Source of the DNA: Akkermansia sp.
GTDB lineage: Bacteria; Verrucomicrobiota; Verrucomicrobiia; Verrucomicrobiales; Akkermansiaceae
NCBI GenBank assembly: GCA_030536145.1
Contig: JAUNQN010000003.1
Location: forward strand, 1 to 64,000
DNA length: 64,000 bases
Direction of reading: 5' to 3'
This document shows, piece after piece, positions 16,007 through 22,663 of the stretch (position 1 is its first letter; each line of letters opens with the position of its first letter). The notes beneath the pieces are model-generated. The model did no database searches. It was not told the DNA's origin and saw nothing but the letters and a program-made list of their open reading frames with translations. Both the position numbers and the translations under genes were made by a program.

Positions 16007-16924
16007 ATGAGAGTAGCCATTCTGGGAGCCGGTGCGCTGGGCTGTTTCTACGGCGCCAAGTTGGAACAGGACGGGCATGATGTGACCTTCATTGCCCGCT
16101 CTGCGTATGATACCATCCGCAGGGACGGACTGAAAGTGCAGAGCGTGGACGGTGATATCCATGTGAAGGACGCCAAGGTGTGCCGCACCCCGGAGGAATG
16201 CGGCCCGGTGGACCTGGTGGTGCTGTGCTGGAAAACCTTCCTCAACGGGAACCTGGCTGCCGCCCTGCCCCCGCTGCTGGGCCCGGGCACGGAGGTACTC
16301 TCCCTGCAGAACGGCATGGGCAATGCAGAGGCCGTCTCCGCCTTCGTGGCACCGGAAAAGGTGTTCGTGGGCCTGTGCTTCGTGTGCTGCATGATGGATA
16401 CGCCGGGCGTCATCACCCACCTGGAGGGCGGGGATATCCAGTTTGCCCCCTTTGCCGGCGGGGATGCGCCCGCCGCCCGCGCGGAGGAGCTGGCCGCCAT
16501 GTTCCGCAGCGCGGGCATACGCTCCACCGCCTTCCGTGAGCTGGAGCGCATCCAGTGGTGCAAGCTCACCTGGAACATTCCTTTCAACGGCCTGTGCCTG
16601 GCGCACGGCGGCATCAGCGTGCAGCAGCTCTTTGCCATGCACGGCCAGGTGGAGCGCGCACGCGGCATCATGGAGGAAGTGTACGCCGCAGCGGAACTCC
16701 GCGGTTTTGCCCCGCCCAAGGATATTGTGGACACCCAGATGGAGCGCACCGCCAAGATGGGCCCCTTTGTGCCCAGCAGCGCCGTGGATTACCAGCGCGG
16801 CCGCCAGGTGGAGTATGATGCCATTTGGGGCATTCCCCTGCAGCGCGCCCTGGATGCCGGGGCAAGCGTGCCCCTGTGGGAGCAGCTCTGCCGTGAAATA
16901 CGTGAACGCCTGGGCATGGCATGA
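16007..16924 (+). CDS. panE: 2-dehydropantoate 2-reductase family protein
   Basis: 305 residues. An N-terminal Rossmann motif, VAILGAGALGCFYGAKL, binds NADP(H). The ApbA/PanE pattern continues with VVLCWKTF, SLQNGMGN and the C-terminal helical domain containing KLTWNIPFNGLC. The usual KT.Q motif of the family reads WKTFLNG. The enzyme would reduce ketopantoate to pantoate for coenzyme A synthesis, although several paralogues of this family use other 2-keto acids. The start is fixed by a promoter eight bases upstream. The stop overlaps the next gene (ATGA), so the two are cotranscribed. Confidence 0.88.
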   Translation: MRVAILGAGALGCFYGAKLEQDGHDVTFIARSAYDTIRRDGLKVQSVDGDIHVKDAKVCRTPEECGPVDLVVLCWKTFLNGNLAAALPPLLGPGTEVLSLQNGMGNAEAVSAFVAPEKVFVGLCFVCCMMDTPGVITHLEGGDIQFAPFAGGDAPAARAEELAAMFRSAGIRSTAFRELERIQWCKLTWNIPFNGLCLAHGGISVQQLFAMHGQVERARGIMEEVYAAAELRGFAPPKDIVDTQMERTAKMGPFVPSSAVDYQRGRQVEYDAIWGIPLQRALDAGASVPLWEQLCREIRERLGMA

Positions 16925-17817
16925 CCATCCCCCCGCACAGCAGGCTCCGCCGCGTGACCGCCCTCCTGGGGGCGCTGGCCCTGCTGGGGCTGTGCGGCTG
17001 GCTGCTCCGCTTTCCCGCCGCTGCGCTGCAGCGCGCGGAAACCGCTGCCGGGCTTATCCAGCCCCCCGCCCCCATGGAGCGGCAGGACGCCCTGGGGCGG
17101 CAACTCTCCTTCCTGGTGCTGGGCGGCCTGCGCTCCCTGACTGCGGAGCTGCTGTGCACAGATGCCACGGATGCCTGGCTCAGCCGTGACTGGCCGCGCT
17201 CCCTGCAGCGCTGGCGCCAGATTACCGCCCTGGCACCCCGCCGCGTCAACTACTGGATGCGCGCCTCCCGCGACCTGGCGCGCAATGCCGTGGCAGACAC
17301 CAACACCCGCACGGACCTGCCCCGCCCGGAGCAGGCGCGCCTAGCGGATTCCTACCTGGCGGCGGGTGAGCAGTTCCTGCTGGACGGCATAGCGGAAAAC
17401 CCGCAGAGCCCCCTGCTCTACCTGGAATTGGGTGCTTTCTATGAGAATCCGGCGCGGCGCCCGCAGTTTGCCAAGGCGGCGGAGGCCTACGCCCGCGCGC
17501 TGGAGCTGGGCGCACCGCAGATGTACCGCCGCTGGGTTTTCTACAACCTTTGCCGCATACGCGGCCGTGAGCAGGAGGCCTGGGAACTGGGCCGCCAAAT
17601 ATATGCCGTGCCGAATGCGCGCACCCCCTCCGTGCGCTGCCTGCTCTTCGTGCTCCAGAACAAGCTCTCCCTGCCGCAGGAACAGCGGATTTCCGTGGAA
17701 GAGCTGTTCGGCAGCACAGCCAAGGCACGCAGGGATCTTTCCGGCTTCCTGCACAATGACTTGCGTTTCCCGACCACGGGTGTGGCAGATTTCCTGGAGC
17801 TCACGCGCGGCAACTGA
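16921..17817 (+). CDS. Membrane-anchored TPR-like protein of unknown function
   Basis: 298 residues. After a short basic start, residues ~12-30 form one transmembrane helix (ALLGALALLGLCGWLL); the rest should face the periplasm. Helix pairs between ~90 and 230 (SLQRWRQITALAPRRVNYW, AAEAYARALELGAPQMYRRW) resemble degenerate tetratricopeptide repeats. It shares an ATGA overlap with the panE-like gene and therefore its leaderless promoter, but there is no obvious functional link. I do not recognise a named family. Confidence 0.7.
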   Translation: MTIPPHSRLRRVTALLGALALLGLCGWLLRFPAAALQRAETAAGLIQPPAPMERQDALGRQLSFLVLGGLRSLTAELLCTDATDAWLSRDWPRSLQRWRQITALAPRRVNYWMRASRDLARNAVADTNTRTDLPRPEQARLADSYLAAGEQFLLDGIAENPQSPLLYLELGAFYENPARRPQFAKAAEAYARALELGAPQMYRRWVFYNLCRIRGREQEAWELGRQIYAVPNARTPSVRCLLFVLQNKLSLPQEQRISVEELFGSTAKARRDLSGFLHNDLRFPTTGVADFLELTRGN

Positions 17818-17862
17818 TTCCCCCACGCGCGCGATTTTTTGCGTTTCTGCCTCATTATGAGA

Positions 17863-17891
17863 TTGACCCCGCGCCGCCAACTTGGTAGACT
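17863..17891 (+). promoter_or_regulatory. Promoter of the ankyrin-VWA-DUF4384 operon
   Basis: TTGACC, 17 bases ending in TGG, TAGACT, then seven bases to the ATG at 17899. A longer reading frame from 17839 crosses this promoter and is excluded. Confidence 0.6.
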
Positions 17892-17898
17892 CTCTGGC

Positions 17899-19158
17899 AT
17901 GGTTCTGAAACAACCTCTCTCTTCCATATTACTACTCCTGGCGCTCATGGCGGGCTCCGGGCCCTCTTACGCGCTGGATGAAAAGCTCATCCTCAGCAAG
18001 CTCAACTACAGCGCCCAGCTGGAACAGCTGCAAACCAGCCTGGAGGACCTGGACCGCGAAAAGGACGAAGGCGCCGACAAGGCACGCCAGAAACAAATCC
18101 GCGACCAGCAGAAAAAAATCAAAAGCCAGCTTGCGGAAGAAAAGAAGCGCATGCACGCCACCACCGCCAAGTGCAAGGACCTGCTGCACCGCGTGGCCTC
18201 CGGCGGTGATATCAACATGACAGACAACGAGGGATGCACCCTCATCATGCGTGCCGCCCAGTGCGGCAACGACGATGTGGTGAAAATCATCCTGAAGGAG
18301 AATCCCCGACTGGACCTGCAGGACAACGCCGGCCGCACCGCCCTGAGCATGGAGCGCTCCGCCGGCGGCTCCACCATCTCCAATATCCTTACGGAACAGT
18401 GGGAGGATGCCGTGGCCAACGCAGACACCACCCTGGTGAAAAAGCTGCTGGCCAGCGGCGTTTCCCCCAGCCGCCTGGTAAAGGGCAACCCGCCCCTGGG
18501 CATCTTCATCAAATCCGGCCAGAACGACATGGTGAACGCCATCCTGGCCTGCGGTCCCCGGCTGAACGCCGTGATGGCAGACGGCACCCCGCTGCTGGAG
18601 CTGGCCATCAAGAAGAAGAATGCGGCGGCCATCAAGGCCCTGATGCAGGCCAACATGAACCCCAACACGCCGTTCCGCAACAACATGCACCCGCTCAACT
18701 ACCTGCTCATTGCAGGCACGCCGGAAACCGTGTGCGCCTACATCAAGGGCTCCGGATCCAAGGTGGGGCGCCTGGGCATGGGCGGCATCAGCATCCTGAA
18801 CCTCTGCGTGCGCACCTCCCCCAAGGAAATCATCAACGCCGTGGCGGATGAGATGAAATCCTACATAGACCGCGAGGACGACATGGGCAACCTGCCTGTG
18901 CTGGAGGCCGCCCGCCGCGGCTACCCGGAGGTGTATGACCTCATTGTGGGCAAGGGAGCCAAGGCAGACGCCACCAACTCCGCCGGCGAAACCGTGCTCA
19001 TGCACGCCGTGCTCAGCAACCGCCCCGGCATGGTGCAGCACGTGCTCAAGACCTACCCCAAGGAAAAGATTGCCCTGAAGGACAAGGCCGGCCACGATGC
19101 CATGTACTACGCCCAGCAGGTCAAGAACGCAGAAATCCAGAAACTTCTCTCCAAATAA
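17899..19158 (+). CDS. Secreted ankyrin-repeat protein
   Basis: 419 residues. A signal peptide (SSILLLLALMAGSGPSYA) ends near residue 26. A charged coiled-coil-like stretch spans about 40-85 (DREKDEGADKARQKQIRDQQ), followed by ankyrin repeats to the end (NEGCTLIMRAAQCGNDDVVK, NAGRTALSM, ETVLMHAVLSNRPGMVQHVL). Export of an ankyrin protein suggests a periplasmic or outer-surface binding role. It is the first gene of an operon with the VWA protein 18 bases downstream and a DUF4384-like protein, so the three may form an envelope complex. This is inference from context only. Confidence 0.82.
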   Translation: MVLKQPLSSILLLLALMAGSGPSYALDEKLILSKLNYSAQLEQLQTSLEDLDREKDEGADKARQKQIRDQQKKIKSQLAEEKKRMHATTAKCKDLLHRVASGGDINMTDNEGCTLIMRAAQCGNDDVVKIILKENPRLDLQDNAGRTALSMERSAGGSTISNILTEQWEDAVANADTTLVKKLLASGVSPSRLVKGNPPLGIFIKSGQNDMVNAILACGPRLNAVMADGTPLLELAIKKKNAAAIKALMQANMNPNTPFRNNMHPLNYLLIAGTPETVCAYIKGSGSKVGRLGMGGISILNLCVRTSPKEIINAVADEMKSYIDREDDMGNLPVLEAARRGYPEVYDLIVGKGAKADATNSAGETVLMHAVLSNRPGMVQHVLKTYPKEKIALKDKAGHDAMYYAQQVKNAEIQKLLSK

Positions 19159-19176
19159 AGCACTTACAACACAAAT

Positions 19177-20643
19177 ATGGCTATTCACGTACGCAGAAAA
19201 GGCAAGGAGCTTGCCGAGCGCAAGAAAAGGATGATGATTTCCTCCATTGCCTCCGCGGCTACCGTCATCATCCTCGGCGGCCTCATCATGTACTTCATTG
19301 TGAACTACATGTTCTCCTCTCCCCCAGCTGATTTCCTGACCTACACGGAACCCCAGGGGTTCGACGAGACACCCAAGCCCCCCACAGAGGAATCCGCCTC
19401 CAGCAAGGCCGCCGCACCCTCCCCGGATATCAACCCCTCCATCGTGGTGGCGCTGGATGCCGCCTCCGATGTGGTCATGGCCCCCATGGACCTGAACATT
19501 GACAGCTCCGGCATCGGCAACGGCATGGGCATGGACGGCTTCGGCAGCGGTTTCGGCAAGGGAATCGGCGACGGAGGCAACGGGGTCGGCAAGGGCAAGG
19601 GTGATGGCGGCAAGGGCCTGAACGATGACGTACAGGTGGTGCTCTGCCTGGATGCCTCCGGCAGTATGGACGAGCTCTTCGTGGAGGTGTCGGACTCGCT
19701 GAACATGCTCATCAACACCATGAGCCGCTGCCGCCTGAACAACAAGGCTGCCAAGGTGAACCTGGGCATCGTGGTATATGGCGAGGCCGCCGGCAACGGT
19801 GCCCCCCGCGTGCTCACCCCCTTTACCAAGGACGTGCGCTCCATGCGCTCCAAGCTGAAGGAAATCCGCTGCGACGGCGCCGTGGAGCCCTGCGGCGAGG
19901 TGATTGACTTCGCCCTGAACAACTTCGAATGGAACATGCGTGACCGCCAGGACATGCTGAAGGTTATCTTCATTGCCGGCAACGAGGACTTCAAGCAGGG
20001 CAGCACGGACTACCACGTGGCCATGAACAACGCCCGCCGCAACAACGTGGTCGTGAACACCATCTACTGCTACCCTGGTGACGTGGAGACCGCCAAGAGC
20101 ACCCCTGAATGCCAGGAGTGGATGGATGCCGCAGAGCTGGCGGACGGCATGGGCCTGGTTATCTCCATGGACGGCAGCGCCCCCACCGGCACGCCGGACG
20201 ATGCCAAGCTGCTGGCCTCCGTGAAGGCGCTGTACGACCAGCCCGTGATGGCCATGGGCGGCCCCGCCTCTCAGGAGCGCTGCATGAAGGAATACAAGGC
20301 CCGCCCCGCCCTGCCGCGTGACGCCAGCGGCATCAATGACTGGCTGGCAGAGAACTCCGAGCTGCTGGTGCGCAGCTACGAGTGGGACCTGGTGGAGCTT
20401 TGCCGCCGCTACAAGGACGACTTCTCCCTGGACCTCATCGGCGGCCACGGCAACCTGCCCAAGAACCTGGTGGGCATGAGCGATTCCGATGCCTCCGCCC
20501 GTCTGCAGGACGCCGCCGCCGCCCGTGAGCGCGCCCTGAAGAACTACCTCTCCGCCTCCGGCTCAGGAAACGGTTTCTGCGCCAAGGCCCTCCGCGCTCT
20601 CAAGGAGCAGGCTCAAGAAAAAGGTATCGATATGCGCTTATGA
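19177..20643 (+). CDS. Membrane-anchored von Willebrand A domain protein
   Basis: 488 residues. Basic N-terminus, transmembrane helix at about 22-45, then a Gly-rich linker near 110-148 (repeated GNGM, GKGIGDGG, GKGKGDGGKG). A VWA domain begins at about 150 with the metal-ion adhesion site DASGSMDE. The family binds protein ligands through a divalent metal. The C-terminal ~150 residues are helical with no recognised fold. The gene is framed by the exported ankyrin protein and the DUF4384-like gene, with which it overlaps by four bases (ATGA), suggesting one complex at the cell envelope. Confidence 0.82.
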   Translation: MAIHVRRKGKELAERKKRMMISSIASAATVIILGGLIMYFIVNYMFSSPPADFLTYTEPQGFDETPKPPTEESASSKAAAPSPDINPSIVVALDAASDVVMAPMDLNIDSSGIGNGMGMDGFGSGFGKGIGDGGNGVGKGKGDGGKGLNDDVQVVLCLDASGSMDELFVEVSDSLNMLINTMSRCRLNNKAAKVNLGIVVYGEAAGNGAPRVLTPFTKDVRSMRSKLKEIRCDGAVEPCGEVIDFALNNFEWNMRDRQDMLKVIFIAGNEDFKQGSTDYHVAMNNARRNNVVVNTIYCYPGDVETAKSTPECQEWMDAAELADGMGLVISMDGSAPTGTPDDAKLLASVKALYDQPVMAMGGPASQERCMKEYKARPALPRDASGINDWLAENSELLVRSYEWDLVELCRRYKDDFSLDLIGGHGNLPKNLVGMSDSDASARLQDAAAARERALKNYLSASGSGNGFCAKALRALKEQAQEKGIDMRL

Positions 20644-21260
20644 ACACTCAAGAGACTTCCACACCTGACAACGGGGTGAACCAACCTGCCGCAGCCAACC
20701 GCACCAAGCCCGCCCCGCGGGCCGTCAAGCGCGCCGGCACCACCCAAGGCGCCCCCAACCGCCAGCTCCACACCGTGGAGAAGGACGTGCTGGTCATCGA
20801 GGGCCTGCCCGGCACAGACTTCGGCCTGCCCTATGACTTCGGCCTGAGCTTCCTGCTCCACACCATGGAGGAGCGCCTGGTGCCCGGCACGCAGCTGCGC
20901 TTCAAGCTCTCCGCCCCCGTAGCCTGCACGGTGTTCCTGATCCAGTTTGATTCCCTGGGCGTGCCCTGCCGCCTGCTCCCGGTGGAGGAGAACGAGGAAT
21001 GCCACATTCCCGCCGGCACGGAGACGCTGCTGCCGCTCACCAACGAGGACGAGCTGGTAGTGGGCCTGCCCGTGGGCAAGGACCTGGTGGTGGCCGTGGC
21101 CAGCGCGGAGCCCACCAATTTTGCCCAAGAGCTTACCAAGGTATTCCAGCAGATGGGTACGCGTCCCCACCCCGGCGCTTCCATCCAGCAGGCCATTGCC
21201 CGCAGCTCCGGCGGCCCCTGGTCCACCGCCTACCTCTACCTGCAGACGGAGGAGGCCTGA
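20640..21260 (+). CDS. DUF4384-like protein
   Basis: 206 residues, no signal peptide. After a Pro/Ala-rich N-terminal 40 residues, the central part (CTVFLIQFDSLGVPCRLLPV, IPAGTETLLPL, VGLPVGKDLVVAVAS) follows the DUF4384 pattern: a beta-rich domain in which a Phe- or Tyr-rich strand is followed by an L-P-V/N motif and a conserved G.D.L.V.AS segment. That domain is usually found beside kinases, caspase-like enzymes or secretion systems. Last gene of the ankyrin-VWA operon, ended by a strong terminator. The assignment is by pattern from memory. Confidence 0.6.
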   Translation: MNTQETSTPDNGVNQPAAANRTKPAPRAVKRAGTTQGAPNRQLHTVEKDVLVIEGLPGTDFGLPYDFGLSFLLHTMEERLVPGTQLRFKLSAPVACTVFLIQFDSLGVPCRLLPVEENEECHIPAGTETLLPLTNEDELVVGLPVGKDLVVAVASAEPTNFAQELTKVFQQMGTRPHPGASIQQAIARSSGGPWSTAYLYLQTEEA

Positions 21261-21283
21261 GCCCGCACCAACACACTTTCCCA

Positions 21284-21317
21284 GGCACCCTGCCCCGCAC
21301 GGCAGGGTGCCTTTTTT
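21284..21317 (+). terminator. Terminator of the ankyrin-VWA-DUF4384 operon
   Basis: Perfect 11-bp stem GGCACCCTGCC/GGCAGGGTGCC (21284-21294 with 21301-21311) followed by six T. Confidence 0.9.
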
Positions 21318-21349
21318 GCTGCATCGCGCGCCCGCGCGCGCCTTTCGGA

Positions 21350-21377
21350 TTGACATCTGCGGAGCTTTGCCCATAAT
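21350..21377 (+). promoter_or_regulatory. Promoter of the thioredoxin-like gene
   Basis: TTGACA, 16 bases, CATAAT, then six bases (GGAGAC) to the ATG at 21384. The mRNA should be leaderless despite the GGAG preceding the ATG. Confidence 0.55.
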
Positions 21378-21383
21378 GGAGAC

Positions 21384-22451
21384 ATGAGCAAGAAACTCTT
21401 AGCACTGGTTATGATAGGCTGCCTGCTGGCACCGCAGCCGATGACGGCTGCCGGGGATGACGGCGCAGCCCTCGCCAAGGCCTCCAAAAAGGCCAAGAAA
21501 GGCAAGAAAGCAGCCCAGCCCGCAGAGGAGGAGGCGGATGACGCCTCCGCCAGCCCGGAACTGGCTGCCGCCCGCAAGCGACTGCAGGAGGCCCAGGCCG
21601 CTGCAGACCAGCTGGAGAAAACCAAGAAATCCCGCAGCAGGGTAAAGCCCAAGTGGTTCAAGGATGCGGACAAGGCCTTTGCAGAGGCCGCCAAGTACAA
21701 CCTGCCCGTCTGGGTGGTTTACTCTGACCCGCCTACCTGCGCCATCTGCCAGAAGTTTGAGAAGGAAATCATCAACAGCGGTCCCGTGAAGAACGCCAAG
21801 GGTGCCTACATCGGCTTCATCTCCAACACCCCCCTGCCGGAGTACAACTGCAAGGCCAAGCCCTACGGCTACCTCTACGGCCCGGACAAGAAGCCCATGA
21901 TTCCCCTGCCCTACATGAGCACCAAGCCCGCCAAAGACTATGCCAGCCGCCTCAAGGAATACTCCGCCAAGGTGCTGGAGCCCCAGGAGAAGAAAATCAC
22001 CCGTGAGCTGGAGTACGCCAAATCCCTGGTGGAGGCCCTGAAGAACGGCCAGCCCGCTCCCCCGGAGCCCAAGGACGAGGAGGAAGAGGATGAGCAGAAC
22101 GGCATGAACAACGGCCAGGGATACGGCCCGAACGGTCCCATGCCGCCCCGCCGTCCCCAGCGCCCCCAGTATGAGGACGAGGAGGAGGATGACGGCAACT
22201 CCCCCAACCAGCCCCGCCGCCGCCCCATGTACAATGACGAGGAGGACGACGACGATTCCTCCCCCCTGAGCGGCAAGAAGAAGAACCCCGCCACGGAACG
22301 CGTGATACTGCCCCGCAAACCCACGCAGGAGGAGCTGGATGCAGAGGACGGCAACTCCCCCATGCCCGGGCCCTCCCGCCCCTCCAGGCGCCCCTTGCAG
22401 GGCGATGACTACGATGATGCCGGGGACAACGACGACCACCCCCTGGGCTAA
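21384..22451 (+). CDS. Secreted thioredoxin-like protein with long acidic tail
   Basis: 355 residues. Signal peptide (LLALVMIGCLLAPQPMTAAG), a Lys/Ala-rich spacer and short coiled coil to about residue 85, then a thioredoxin-like segment with a CAIC active-site motif near residue 117 (WVVYSDPPTCAICQKFEKE). After residue ~225 the protein becomes a disordered tail of Asp/Glu blocks alternating with Pro/Arg blocks (PPRRPQRPQ, EDEEEDD, NDEEDDDDSS). The tail may bind cations or basic partners in the periplasm. Monocistronic between its own promoter and terminator. Redox activity is plausible from CxxC but unproven. Confidence 0.7.
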   Translation: MSKKLLALVMIGCLLAPQPMTAAGDDGAALAKASKKAKKGKKAAQPAEEEADDASASPELAAARKRLQEAQAAADQLEKTKKSRSRVKPKWFKDADKAFAEAAKYNLPVWVVYSDPPTCAICQKFEKEIINSGPVKNAKGAYIGFISNTPLPEYNCKAKPYGYLYGPDKKPMIPLPYMSTKPAKDYASRLKEYSAKVLEPQEKKITRELEYAKSLVEALKNGQPAPPEPKDEEEEDEQNGMNNGQGYGPNGPMPPRRPQRPQYEDEEEDDGNSPNQPRRRPMYNDEEDDDDSSPLSGKKKNPATERVILPRKPTQEELDAEDGNSPMPGPSRPSRRPLQGDDYDDAGDNDDHPLG

Positions 22452-22475
22452 GCACCAGTGCCATCCTTTCACCAA

Positions 22476-22503
22476 GCGCGCACCAAACGGTGCGCGCTTT
22501 TTT
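22476..22503 (+). terminator. Terminator of the thioredoxin-like gene
   Basis: Perfect stem GCGCGCACC/GGTGCGCGC (22476-22484 with 22489-22497), loop AAAC, followed by six T. Confidence 0.9.
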
Positions 22504-22605
22504 GGTGCCTGCGCAGCCTAGGCTCCGCAGCATTGCCGCGCGCGCCAAGCCTGGGTTCCCGGGCGGGTGGAAGCGAGCACTCTCCCCGCGGGCTTGCTAC
22601 AGCAA

Positions 22606-22635
22606 ACCGCTGCACCCCTTTCGGGATGCAGCGGT
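22606..22635 (-). terminator. Possible terminator of the autotransporter gene
   Basis: Stem ACCGCTGCA/TGCAGCGGT (22606-22614 with 22627-22635) 28 bases after the stop. The T run on the minus strand is short (TTTGCTGT), so termination may be weak. Confidence 0.45.
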
Positions 22636-22663
22636 GAAGTAGTCCTTGCTTGCAGCGCGCGGC

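Noticed and set aside
17932-20448. 838-codon open frame on the minus strand
   Set aside because: Antisense to the ankyrin and VWA genes; His/Gly/Val-rich with no domain.
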